Notes under the pieces: generated by a model
Database searches by the model: none
What the model was told of the DNA's origin: nothing
The model's input: the letters and a program-made list of their open reading frames with translations, nothing else
Made by a program: the position numbers and the translations under genes
Assembly (NCBI RefSeq): GCF_002305875.1
Contig: NZ_CP022098.1
Coordinates: forward strand, 9,734,001 to 9,798,000
Reading direction: 5' to 3'
From: Cystobacter fuscus
GTDB taxonomy: Bacteria > Myxococcota > Myxococcia > Myxococcales > Myxococcaceae
Length of the DNA stretch: 64,000 nucleotides
Shown: positions 1 to 8,013 of the stretch, piece by piece
Layout of the letters: each line of letters starts with the position of its first letter
Position numbering within the stretch: position 1 is the stretch's first letter

Positions 1-75
1 GCGGAAGCGCGATGTACGACTGGGAGGGCAGCCGCGACGCCTGGAGCCAGGCCCGGAGGCGCGCGAGGCCCGGGC

Positions 76-795
76 TCACGACGCGTCTTCCCGCGCGAGC
101 CCCAACCGCTCGGCGACCTCGGCGCGCAGCTCGGTGAAGGGCAGATCCCAGCGGCGCTCGCCATCCAGGCGCCACGCCTTGACCGGGATGAGTTCCTCGC
201 GGGCGAGCACCTGGTGCAGCCGTGCCTCGTCCCGGGGCTCGCGGCGGAAGGAGAAGGGATTGCGGAAGGCCCGGCCCTCGAGCGGCCCGTACTTGGCGTC
301 GTGGTCCGCGATGAGTTCACGCAGCTCCTGGAGCCGCGTGTCCAGGTAGTCGAGGAACACTGGATCGAAAGGCCCGATGCCCGCACGCGCCTCGGGCTCG
401 CGCGCCACCCAACGGGCCCAGTCGTAGCCGAACAGGAAGTCATGGGCGTAGCGGAAGCGCAGCTCGGACTTGTTGCCGAAGCCCCGGCACAACGCCACCA
501 CCCGCCCGGCGAACGCGCGCATCTCGTCCGGTCCACCCGTCTTCCACAGGCAACAGGCCAGGTAGTCCAGGTCCCAGAAGATGTTGTCCGGAAAGTCCTC
601 GACGAGCACGCCCACCACGTCGGCCAGTGCCTCGGCGAAGGCCCGCCGTCGCGCTTCCTCGCCCGCCATCAAACGCTCCGCCAGTTCCACGGGCAGCGGC
701 GCGCGCGCACGGGAAGGATCCAACGAGGCACGCGCCCCCAGGGCGGGCCCCAGGCGCACCAGCCGCTCGAGAAGCATCCGGACATCACTGATCAC
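76..795 (-). CDS. Conserved hypothetical protein downstream of UbiA
   Basis: A protein of about 239 residues that I do not recognise. It is soluble, with no signal peptide or membrane segment, and is rich in Arg, Leu, Trp and Tyr; an aromatic stretch (FWDLDYLACCLW) lies near residue 65. The GTG start at 795 is chosen because a GGGGAGG ribosome site lies 6 nt upstream and the GTG overlaps the stop of the prenyltransferase gene (GTGA), which implies translational coupling. The open frame continues upstream, but that part is low-complexity and antisense-like. The coupling suggests a role linked to the prenyltransferase product, which is inference only. Confidence 0.7.
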   Translation of the reverse strand: MISDVRMLLERLVRLGPALGARASLDPSRARAPLPVELAERLMAGEEARRRAFAEALADVVGVLVEDFPDNIFWDLDYLACCLWKTGGPDEMRAFAGRVVALCRGFGNKSELRFRYAHDFLFGYDWARWVAREPEARAGIGPFDPVFLDYLDTRLQELRELIADHDAKYGPLEGRAFRNPFSFRREPRDEARLHQVLAREELIPVKAWRLDGERRWDLPFTELRAEVAERLGLAREDAS

Positions 796-1721
796 CGAGC
801 ACCTCCCCACCAGCGCTCCACGAGCACCAACCCGGACAACACCAGCGTGCCCCACCAGATGGCGCGGTGGAGTTCCAACTTGTAGGCCCCTTGCGCCGCG
901 AACGCATTCGTCACCGCTTCCGGACTCTTGCGCCACGCGCGTGCGCTGAAGAACACCACCGGGAGCGCCGCCAGGGACCCCCACTGCCCCATCCCGAGCC
1001 AGAGCACGGCCCCCGCCAACAGCAGGCCCTCCGAGGCCCGCCGGACCGCCGCGTTCCCCAGCCACGTGGTGAAGGTGCGCTTGCCTCCGGCACGGTCACT
1101 CTCCTCGTCGGATAGCCCACTGGCGAGCGCGCTCGCCAGGCAGAGCGCCAGCAGTCCCGGAGCCCAGGTGAGCAGGGCCTGTGGCGCCCACTGTCCACAT
1201 TGCGCATAGGCATGCAACACGGGAAGCACCCCGCCCACGCCCACCATCTCCAGCAGCTCCCCACCCCCCCGGTAGTTGAGCCGCAGCGGAGGCAGTGTGT
1301 AGGCGGCGAAGATGAACAGGCTCAGGGCCGCGAGCGGCAGGAGCAACGGCCGCGCGAGCGCGGCTCCGGCGGCGCCCGCCAACACCAGGGCCCCCGCTCC
1401 CGCTCCCAGTCCCGCCAGCAACAGGGCCCTCGCGGGGAGGATGCCGTCGGGGATCGTCTTCGGCGAACAGCCGCGCGGGAACATGCGGCGCTTGAGGGCA
1501 TCCACCTCGCGGTCTCCCCAATCGTTGAGCAGCACGATGAAGGTGATGTCCAACGCCGTCCACAGCACCCCCCACGCGAGCGCTCCCACCGACCACCGCC
1601 CCGCGCTCGCCGCCCCCATCGCCTGTCCGAACAACGCGGGGACGAACACCTTCGGCCAGCTCGCCGGCTTCAGCGCGTACCACCACCGCCGCGCGGCTCC
1701 CATCGACTCGACACCCACCAC
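792..1721 (-). CDS. UbiA-family prenyltransferase
   Basis: An integral membrane prenyltransferase of about 309 residues. The first Asp-rich motif NDWGDREVD (residues 66-74, the NDxxDxxxD pattern that binds prenyl diphosphate through Mg2+) and a second motif, DEESD, near residue 210 are both visible, with about eight hydrophobic segments between and around them. UbiA members transfer a polyprenyl chain to an aromatic or sugar acceptor for quinones, haem O or lipids; the acceptor cannot be read from sequence. The GTG at 1721 is preferred because GGGAGG lies 6 nt upstream; an ATG at 1703 is the alternative. The next gene overlaps its stop by 4 bp. Confidence 0.85.
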   Translation of the reverse strand: MVGVESMGAARRWWYALKPASWPKVFVPALFGQAMGAASAGRWSVGALAWGVLWTALDITFIVLLNDWGDREVDALKRRMFPRGCSPKTIPDGILPARALLLAGLGAGAGALVLAGAAGAALARPLLLPLAALSLFIFAAYTLPPLRLNYRGGGELLEMVGVGGVLPVLHAYAQCGQWAPQALLTWAPGLLALCLASALASGLSDEESDRAGGKRTFTTWLGNAAVRRASEGLLLAGAVLWLGMGQWGSLAALPVVFFSARAWRKSPEAVTNAFAAQGAYKLELHRAIWWGTLVLSGLVLVERWWGGAR

Positions 1722-1939
1722 GCAATGCCTCCCGGCGTACGACCTCCCTCCTCCACTTATAGCGTCGAACCGGGCCGTCCCCGTGTGCCACTTCGTGCGC
1801 TCTTCCTGTCCGCCGGTGGACACCCGCGAGAGCGCTTCCCCGAGCGAGCATCGTTCCCATCTCTGTGCTCCAGTCCACTCTCGCCCAACATCCCCGTGCA
1901 CGTGGCCGGACCATCCCTAGATTCCGCCCGCCGATGTCA

Positions 1940-1961
1940 CCCCGGCGCGGTGAGGCCGGGG
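1940..1961 (+). promoter_or_regulatory. GC-rich hairpin in the leader of the small lipoprotein gene
   Basis: The arms CCCCGGC (1940-1946) and GCCGGGG (1955-1961) form a perfect 7-bp stem with an 8-nt loop, just upstream of the AGAGGAG ribosome site of the gene at 1984. It could stabilise the mRNA or be incidental in this GC-rich background. Confidence 0.35.
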
Positions 1962-1983
1962 CCACACCACAGAGGAGCACACC

Positions 1984-2190
1984 ATGACGAGGAAGGCACT
2001 GCTGGCCGTGACGCTGGGAACGCTGCTGGCCGGTAGCGTGGGCTGCCACCGCAACACGCGCGAGCGCGCCGAGGACACCGCCGAGGACGCCGCCGACAAG
2101 GTCGAGGACGCCGCCGAGAAGGCCGGTGACAAGGCCGAGGATGCCGCCGAGAAGGCCGGCGACAAGATCGAGGACGCGACCGACAAGTAG
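1984..2190 (+). CDS. Small lipoprotein with 11-residue amphipathic repeats
   Basis: A 68-residue precursor with an n-region (MTRK), a hydrophobic core and a lipobox-like GSVGC ending at Cys21, so the mature part is predicted to be lipidated. The mature sequence is almost entirely Glu/Asp/Ala/Lys and repeats EDAAEKAGDK with a period of 11 residues (33 bp at DNA level). That pattern is typical of LEA-like or apolipoprotein-like amphipathic helices and of small stress lipoproteins. The AGAGGAG ribosome site lies 7 nt before the ATG. Function unknown; envelope protection or membrane association is plausible. Confidence 0.75.
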   Translation: MTRKALLAVTLGTLLAGSVGCHRNTRERAEDTAEDAADKVEDAAEKAGDKAEDAAEKAGDKIEDATDK

Positions 2191-2253
2191 TCGGGCGGGA
2201 AGGCGAGCGTCCCGGAAAAGGCGGAGCGCGGGACCCGATGGTAGAACCGGGCC

Positions 2254-2967
2254 ATGCACTCCGCCTTTTGCGTGCTCGCCCTGCTGCTCGCGGCCGGTGA
2301 GACCCCGGATTCGAAGCCCGCGTCCGTCGAGGTCACCGCGCTCGAAGTGGACGTGGACTTCCGCTGTCCTTCCCGCGCCACCCAGAGCCTCGTGCTCACC
2401 CCGAAGGCCCAGGCCCAGGTGAAGGTGCCCGAGTCCTGCCCGGACGCCGGGGCCGACTGGCGCTTCACCGTCCACTGTCCCGAGGACACCTGCTCGGGCG
2501 TCATCCGCACCGCCCAGGGCGCCATCGCCCTCGTGCAGGGCCCTCGCAAGCAGCTCCAGGTGAAGCCCCTGGCCAAGGAGCACGCCCCCACCCTGGACCT
2601 CCTGGCGCTGAAGATCACCGGCCAGTACGCCCTGACGATGCCGTCGGCCGAGGAGCACCAGCGGCCCCTGCAACTGCTGCTACAGCACCCCGCCGTCACC
2701 GGCGTGTACACGCTCTCCCCCTCGGAACACATCCCCGTGGCGTTCGAGCTGGGCGGCAAGCGCCTCGTGCTCCACTCCGAGGCTCAGTGGACCGAGGACG
2801 AGCATGTGCGCCTGCGGCTGCGCGACACGCGAGGCGCGCTCCTGTTCGACGCGACGCTCGCCTTGAAGGAGCAGCGGGAGCTGGACTGCAAGCGGCTCGA
2901 CGGCTTCTGCCAGGGCTCGCTGAAGCTCTGGGTGCGCGAGTACCAGGCCCTGCCCATCCAGCCGTAG
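2254..2967 (+). CDS. Exported hypothetical protein
   Basis: A 237-residue protein with a short hydrophobic N-terminus (HSAFCVLALLLAAG) that looks like a Sec signal peptide cleaved after about residue 14. The mature part is beta-rich with several Cys residues, consistent with an oxidised periplasmic or secreted protein. No family was recognised. It starts 63 bp after the small lipoprotein gene on the same strand; the ribosome site is weak, so the start is less certain than the frame. It ends 19 bp before the convergent fxsA gene. Confidence 0.6.
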   Translation: MHSAFCVLALLLAAGETPDSKPASVEVTALEVDVDFRCPSRATQSLVLTPKAQAQVKVPESCPDAGADWRFTVHCPEDTCSGVIRTAQGAIALVQGPRKQLQVKPLAKEHAPTLDLLALKITGQYALTMPSAEEHQRPLQLLLQHPAVTGVYTLSPSEHIPVAFELGGKRLVLHSEAQWTEDEHVRLRLRDTRGALLFDATLALKEQRELDCKRLDGFCQGSLKLWVREYQALPIQP

Positions 2968-2986
2968 CGCCCCCGAGGCGGGCCGG

Positions 2987-3520
2987 CTACTCGCGCCCCT
3001 TGTCCTCGGTGAACTCGGCATCCACCTCGGGGCCCGCGCCGCGCTCGATGCGGGGCCGACGGGGGGACTCCGGAGGAAAGGGTGGCTCCACCGGGGGCGG
3101 CCCGAACGGACCGCCGGGAAAGGGACCCGTGGAGAACGTCGTCACGCGGATGGAGCCGGACGCCATGCGGCGCTCGACGCCCCGGCGCACCCAGCGGGCC
3201 ACGACGCGGCGCGTGGGCGGCAACAACAGCAACAGGCCCAGGACGTCGGACACCACGCCCGGGAGCACCAGCAGCAGGCCCCCCGCGAGGACGAGCACGC
3301 CCCCCAGCAGCCCTTCCTCGGGCACCCGGCGCTGGGCCACGGACTCCTGCCAGCGGCGCAGCACCCGCAGCCCTTCCCTCCGGGCCAGCGAGGCGCCAAT
3401 CACTCCCGAGAGGAGCACCAGGGCGAGCATGGGGACGATCCCCACCTCATGGGCGATGAGCGACAACAGGTAGAGCTCCACGAACGGCAGGAGCACGAGC
3501 GGCAAGAGGAACCTGGACAC
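2987..3520 (-). CDS. fxsA: FxsA family membrane protein
   Basis: A 177-residue cytoplasmic membrane protein. The first 125 residues carry the FxsA pattern: an N-terminal helix with FVELYLL, a second helix (VGIVPMLALVLLSGVIGA), and a third hydrophobic stretch with LLVLPGVVSDVLG. The tail is Pro/Gly-rich and disordered. E. coli FxsA relieves phage T7 exclusion by the F plasmid when overproduced; its normal role is unknown. GTG start at 3520. It is convergent with the upstream exported protein gene. Confidence 0.85.
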   Translation of the reverse strand: MSRFLLPLVLLPFVELYLLSLIAHEVGIVPMLALVLLSGVIGASLARREGLRVLRRWQESVAQRRVPEEGLLGGVLVLAGGLLLVLPGVVSDVLGLLLLLPPTRRVVARWVRRGVERRMASGSIRVTTFSTGPFPGGPFGPPPVEPPFPPESPRRPRIERGAGPEVDAEFTEDKGRE

Positions 3521-3576
3521 CCGCCCAACCTAATGCGCCCGGACCCCGCGCGCCCGTGAAGACGGCGGCGCGGCGC

Positions 3577-4095
3577 TCACTCTCCGTTGAGCTGGCCATT
3601 CATCCAGTTGACCACCAGGTACAGCAGGAAGAAGAAACCCAGCACGGTCAGCACCCACCGGGTGGTCGGCTGGAAGCCCTGGTTCTCCGTGGTCGAGGGC
3701 ATGGGCATGGCCGAGGCCAGTCCGAGCATCTCACTCGCGTAGCGCGCCGTGCGCTGGTACTGGTCCGCCACCACCTGCGTGTCGTGGGCGGACAGCTCTC
3801 GCCCGAGCTGGGGATCGAAGAGGCGCACCTCGGCCTCCTTCGCCAGCTCCGCCGCCTGGGACACCACCTCGCGCACCAGGGCGTCCCGGTCCGACAGGGG
3901 CACGCGCACCTCGGTGGCCACCCACTGGCCGCCCTCGCGCAGCGGGTGCACCTCCACCGAGCCCTGTTCGAGGTGCCAGGCATGCCCTCCGCCTGCCAGG
4001 GCCTTCGCCCCCCGGGCAACCAGGAGCGACTCGAGCCGGGCTCCATCGAAAGGAGCCCCGGGGACCATGGATTGAAGGAGCAGGTCGTATCTCAC
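3577..4095 (-). CDS. Hypothetical protein with C-terminal membrane anchor
   Basis: About 172 residues. The bulk is hydrophilic and alternates beta and alpha predictions (QGSVEVHPL, WVATEVRVPLS); one C-terminal membrane helix (WVLTVLGFFFLLYLVVNWM) is followed by only a few residues, so it is probably tail-anchored with the domain in the cytoplasm. No family was recognised. The GTG at 4095 is preferred because a TATACT box sits about 10 nt upstream, which would give a nearly leaderless mRNA; an ATG at 4125 would overlap the divergent methyltransferase start and lacks a ribosome site. Confidence 0.6.
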   Translation of the reverse strand: MRYDLLLQSMVPGAPFDGARLESLLVARGAKALAGGGHAWHLEQGSVEVHPLREGGQWVATEVRVPLSDRDALVREVVSQAAELAKEAEVRLFDPQLGRELSAHDTQVVADQYQRTARYASEMLGLASAMPMPSTTENQGFQPTTRWVLTVLGFFFLLYLVVNWMNGQLNGE

Positions 4096-4123
4096 GCGGG
4101 TTGGAGTATACGCGCCTGAAGCC

Positions 4124-5416
4124 ATGCCCAAGCCCCCCTTCGGTCCCCGTCCTGATCGCCGCCCCGGTCCCGCCCCCGCCGGGCGCAAACGCCCCTCGCA
4201 CCGCCCCGAGCAGATCGCCCCGGATCGCACCACGCCGGACATCGGGCCGGATGGGCTGCCCCAGGTGTCGCTCGTGCGCCGGGGCGTCGAGCGCTGGCAG
4301 GCGGGCCACCCGTGGATCTACCGCGCCGACCTCAACGGCGACCCCGCCCTGGAGGGCGGCGAGGTGGTGCGCGTGGTGGATGGGCGGGGCTGGTTCCTCG
4401 GCAAGGCCTTCTACTCCAAGCAGTCGAAGATCTCCCTGCGCTGGCTGTCCTACGAGGACGTGCCGGTGGACACGGACTTCTTCCGTCAGCGCCTGGCCCT
4501 CGCGGACGCGATGCGCCAGCGCGCCCTGCCCGGCGAGACCACGTACCGCGTGGTGCACGGCGAGGCGGACCTGCTGCCGGGACTCGTGGTGGACCGCTAT
4601 GGCGACTGCGTGAGCGTGCAGTTCCTCATCCCCGGCACCGAGCAGCGCAAGGCGATGTTCGTGGAGCTGCTCACGGAGCTGTACAAGCCCCGCGCCATCG
4701 TCAACCGCTCGGACGTGGGCGTGCGCGCCCTGGAGGGGCTGCCCCAGGAGAAGGGCGTGCTGACGGGCTCGCTGCCCGGACCCGTGGCCTATGACGAGGG
4801 GCTGGTGCGCGTGCGCGCGGACCTGCTCGAGGGGCAGAAGACGGGCTCGTTCCTGGACCAGCGGGAGAACCACGTCATGGCGTCGCAGTACGCCTTCGGC
4901 GAGGCGCTGGACTGCTTCTCCTACGTGGGCGGCTTCGCGCTGCAGCTGGCCACCCGGGCCAGGAGCGTCACGGCGGTGGAGATCTCCGACGTGGCGGCGG
5001 CCCAGCTGCGCGCGAACGCGGCGGCCAACAAGCTCTCCAACGTGGACGTGGTGGTGGCCAACGCCTTCGACTACCTGCGCGACGCGCTGGACGATGGCAA
5101 GCGCTTCGACACCATCGTGTTGGACCCGCCCTCGTTCGCCAAGAACAAGGACGCCATCCCCGGAGCGCTGCGCGGCTACAAGGAGATCAACCTGCGCGCC
5201 ATCCAGCTCTTGCGGCCGGGCGGCTATCTCATCTCCGCGAGCTGCACGTACCACATCGACGAGCAGGCCTTCGAGGACATGCTGGCCTCGGCGGCGGCGG
5301 ACGCGAAGCGGCGGGTGCAGATCGTCGAGAAGCGGGGCGCGGGCAAGGATCACCCCGTGTTGTTGAACCTGCGCGAGACGCGCTACCTCAAGTGCTTCGT
5401 GCTGCGGGTGCTCTGA
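4124..5416 (+). CDS. rlmI: Class I rRNA large-subunit methyltransferase, RlmI family
   Basis: A 430-residue protein. After a basic, Pro-rich N-terminus of about 45 residues comes a PUA-type RNA-binding region (VSLVRRGVERWQAGHPWIYRAD), an EEHD-like linker and a Rossmann methyltransferase domain. SAM-binding and catalytic signatures are visible: ALDCFSYVGGFAL, TAVEISDVAA, DTIVLDPPSFAKNK and SASCTYHID. The family methylates C5 of a cytosine in 23S rRNA (RlmI, m5C1962 in E. coli). The basic N-terminal extension is longer than in E. coli RlmI, and the true start could lie downstream of 4124, since no ribosome site is evident. It is transcribed divergently from the tail-anchored protein. Confidence 0.88.
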   Translation: MPKPPFGPRPDRRPGPAPAGRKRPSHRPEQIAPDRTTPDIGPDGLPQVSLVRRGVERWQAGHPWIYRADLNGDPALEGGEVVRVVDGRGWFLGKAFYSKQSKISLRWLSYEDVPVDTDFFRQRLALADAMRQRALPGETTYRVVHGEADLLPGLVVDRYGDCVSVQFLIPGTEQRKAMFVELLTELYKPRAIVNRSDVGVRALEGLPQEKGVLTGSLPGPVAYDEGLVRVRADLLEGQKTGSFLDQRENHVMASQYAFGEALDCFSYVGGFALQLATRARSVTAVEISDVAAAQLRANAAANKLSNVDVVVANAFDYLRDALDDGKRFDTIVLDPPSFAKNKDAIPGALRGYKEINLRAIQLLRPGGYLISASCTYHIDEQAFEDMLASAAADAKRRVQIVEKRGAGKDHPVLLNLRETRYLKCFVLRVL

Positions 5417-5489
5417 CCCGGCCCTCGCCCTTGTCAGCCAGCCGAGAGACGTGGTTCATGCGGCTCTCGGCCGAGGAAGCACCCTCGAA

Positions 5490-7151
5490 TCACGGAATGA
5501 ACTCGTCGCCAGAACGGCGCTCGGGGACAAAGGTATCGAGTGGGCGCTCGCGCAAACTACCGTTGATGGTTTGCAACGTGCTGATGGGGGCCTTCGCGAG
5601 AGCAGCAGACACTTCGCCCGGGGGCAATCGTGTGGCGCTCGCTATTTCCTGCAACAGACGGGAATTGAACCCCTCGACTTGCTCCCTCGTCAGATACTGC
5701 GCCTTGACGCCGGTTCGAGATTTGATCCCAGCGGCGGGACTGATGCGAATGACAACATCTGGGGGAATTTCGACCCCCTTGGCAAGGCACCCCAATTGCA
5801 GCGTCGCCAGATCCTTCAAGTCCCGCAGCTCGATTTCCTTCAGCTTGCCGCCCGTCTCCGAACCACCGAGCGGATGATTCTTGTTCTGATACGAGAACTG
5901 TTTGGGCGCCTCATTCGGAGCCCCAGAAATGGTGTGGCTCTTCAGTCCCGAGAGCTTCTCGAATCCGAAAACCATGGGCACGATTGCTCCATTGTTGATC
6001 AATCCAAGGAACGGTGCCTTGCCATTTTCAAGCTCCGACTTCAGTTCGCCACCGAGCTTCGCATAAAGTTCGGCGAGTTCGCTTCCAGCGATCTTCCGCT
6101 CGCCCCCATCTCGTGACGAAATCGTAATCTCACTGGGAAACTTCAATTTGCTGCTTATCTGCCCGGGCGACATCTTCGCCAATCCGGGAAGCAAGAAGCT
6201 GTTGTCGGTCAATATTGACTGCATTTGCGTCTTGAGCGCGGCATGGGCCTCGTCCATGGAGTCAACGTTGATCTGAATCGGTTTCTTCGTCAGCTCCAGT
6301 GGCGTCCCCTTGTCCGCGGCCTCTTGCAACGCCTGGGTCATCTTGTATTGCAAAGCACGGTTGACGGCCGAAGAAGGCTTTGTTCCCTTGCCCTCCGCAT
6401 AGAGTCTTGCTTTGTTTCGCAAGTTGGCTCGCGTCGTGCTGTCCGTCGAACGCTCAGGCGTCCGGTCCGAGAAGAAGACCATTCCTTCGAGCGACTCGGC
6501 ACCTCCCTTGGCATCGTTTACGCCGCCTTTCAGCTCTCCGGAAACAAGGATTTCCAACCCCCATGGACTTCCGTGCCCGGCCTCCCATTTGGTATAATGG
6601 GCTGGTGCCGTCGGGTTTTTCGAGGCAAGGAGTTCGTGGCGAAGCTGTTGCTTTGTCGAAGGGTCCAGCGACATGGAATCGAGGAGATCAAGAGGTGATC
6701 TCCGGGATTCGTCCAAAGCCGTCGGCCGCACGCCCGCTGAAATCAAGGCTCGCACCTTATCAATATCCTTCTCCAACACCGCCTGATGCAGCGCGGTCCC
6801 AGCACCTCCAGGGGAGGCGGTGTCCACCACCTCGCGGCGGTTCGTGGGCAGCACGGAGTCGCGCCGCGAGTTCAGCAAGCGGAAGTCTTCTGTCGTCGGA
6901 GGCCTGGCCGCAGTGGCGGCGTCCCGGCCATGAGGATTTGGTTTGTCGAGCCCATCCTGGTGCACGCTGGAGGTGCTGGCGGAGAGGGGTCCTTGCCCAG
7001 AGGCGGACTGTGCCGCAATCGTGCCCGGGACCGTGCTCGCCGTGGTCGTGGCGCCGCCAGTCACGCCCTGGGTCGACTGGGCCGGAGAGCTCTGTCTTGC
7101 TGAAGCAGCAACCCGCGGGTCGTGAGGCTTATTGACTCTATTACCAATCAT
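5490..7151 (-). CDS. Ankyrin-repeat protein, candidate effector or toxin
   Basis: A 553-residue protein with no signal peptide or membrane helix. Residues 1-110 are low-complexity Ser/Thr/Ala/Gln-rich, like a secretion leader. About 115-175 form one or two ankyrin repeats (GTALHQAVLEKDIDKVRALI). Residues 190-553 are an unrecognised globular region with WGLEILVSGELKGG, EGMVFFSDR and FLGLINNGAIVPMVFGFEKL. The base composition is clearly AT-richer than neighbouring genes, and codon use is less GC-biased, suggesting acquisition. An AGGAGG site lies just upstream of the ATG. No immunity or secretion gene is adjacent. The disordered leader, ankyrin module and unknown C-terminal domain resemble host- or prey-directed effectors; this is inference. 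Confidence 0.7.
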   Translation of the reverse strand: MIGNRVNKPHDPRVAASARQSSPAQSTQGVTGGATTTASTVPGTIAAQSASGQGPLSASTSSVHQDGLDKPNPHGRDAATAARPPTTEDFRLLNSRRDSVLPTNRREVVDTASPGGAGTALHQAVLEKDIDKVRALISAGVRPTALDESRRSPLDLLDSMSLDPSTKQQLRHELLASKNPTAPAHYTKWEAGHGSPWGLEILVSGELKGGVNDAKGGAESLEGMVFFSDRTPERSTDSTTRANLRNKARLYAEGKGTKPSSAVNRALQYKMTQALQEAADKGTPLELTKKPIQINVDSMDEAHAALKTQMQSILTDNSFLLPGLAKMSPGQISSKLKFPSEITISSRDGGERKIAGSELAELYAKLGGELKSELENGKAPFLGLINNGAIVPMVFGFEKLSGLKSHTISGAPNEAPKQFSYQNKNHPLGGSETGGKLKEIELRDLKDLATLQLGCLAKGVEIPPDVVIRISPAAGIKSRTGVKAQYLTREQVEGFNSRLLQEIASATRLPPGEVSAALAKAPISTLQTINGSLRERPLDTFVPERRSGDEFIP

Positions 7152-7500
7152 GTACCCTCCTCAGTCAAAACGGCTCCAAGCCCTTCTGCCTGCCTGTCCC
7201 CCGTGCGCCAGACACAGGGGGAACGATGAAGTAGCCATGGGTATTTACAATATCACGGTATCGCAACCGTTTCCGTGAAACAAGAGGGCGGAGCAGGCCC
7301 TTTTCAACCATTCATAAAGAACCGCCTCAATCCTGACGCGGAGGAACCCCACGAGTTTGCCTTGGAACGTCTCGGAAGGCGTGCTCGTGAGAGGAAGTCC
7401 TGGTCAGCCTCACCCACCGTCCAGTGGCCGTCCCTCCCCACAGCTCGGCTGCTCCTTGCTCGCCCTCCTCAAAATGGCGAAAGTCGAGTCCGAGGACTCC
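7152..7500. other. AT-rich intergenic region upstream of the ankyrin protein gene
   Basis: About 350 bp without a supported gene. It holds the divergent control region for the ankyrin protein (minus strand) and the YkgJ/glycerate kinase pair (plus strand). A short perfect inverted repeat (GTTTC-CGT-GAAAC, around 7270-7280) and an AT-rich stretch at 7235-7255 are visible; no convincing -35/-10 pair could be assigned. Confidence 0.4.
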
Positions 7501-8013
7501 ATGCGCGGCCGGGACTGGGACGAGGATGGCGGCGGAGAGGGCGACGAGCGGCCCTTCTCCGGAGGTACCCACGAGGAGGAGCGGGCGCTCAAGGAGCTGC
7601 GCACCGTCTACCGCCAGGCCGACGCGGCCTACGCCCCCTTCTCCTGCCCGGCCAGTGGCGAGTGCTGCCAGCTCGCGAAGACCCGGCGCCAGCCCTGGCT
7701 GTGGTGGCCCGAATGGCTGCTGCTCACGCGCCGCCACCCGCTGCCCCCGCCCCGGAAGGACGGCGGCTGCCCCTACCTGGACACCGAGGGCCGACGCTGC
7801 ACCGTGTACGCGGACCGGCCCTTCGGCTGCCGCACCTTCTTCTGCGAGCGCATCCGGGGCCCGGCCCGCCAGCCCGCGGACACGGTGACCACCCTGCTGG
7901 TGCGCCTGGAGCGCATCTCCCAACGCCTGATGCCCACGTTGACGGGCCCCCGGGAGCTGCTCGACTGGCACGCGGAGGCCCTCTCCGAAAACGGGCCCGA
8001 GGAGGAGCCATGA
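7501..8013 (+). CDS. YkgJ family Cys-cluster protein
   Basis: About 170 residues. The family signature is a set of conserved cysteines thought to bind zinc or an Fe-S cluster: CPASGECCQL, GGCPYL, RRCTVY and FGCRTFFC all appear in order. The ATG at 7501 follows GAGG by 5 nt; an in-frame ATG at 7474 has no ribosome site. The stop overlaps the ATG of the glycerate kinase gene (ATGA), so the two are translationally coupled. YkgJ proteins have no firmly established function. Confidence 0.82.
   Translation: MRGRDWDEDGGGEGDERPFSGGTHEEERALKELRTVYRQADAAYAPFSCPASGECCQLAKTRRQPWLWWPEWLLLTRRHPLPPPRKDGGCPYLDTEGRRCTVYADRPFGCRTFFCERIRGPARQPADTVTTLLVRLERISQRLMPTLTGPRELLDWHAEALSENGPEEEP

Noticed and set aside
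1-135. Possible 3' end of a plus-strand gene entering the window (reads ...MYDWEGSRDAWSQARRRARPG...).
   Set aside because: Only about 25 residues lie before the convergent gene, with no recognisable family, and the stop falls deep in that gene; not enough to call.
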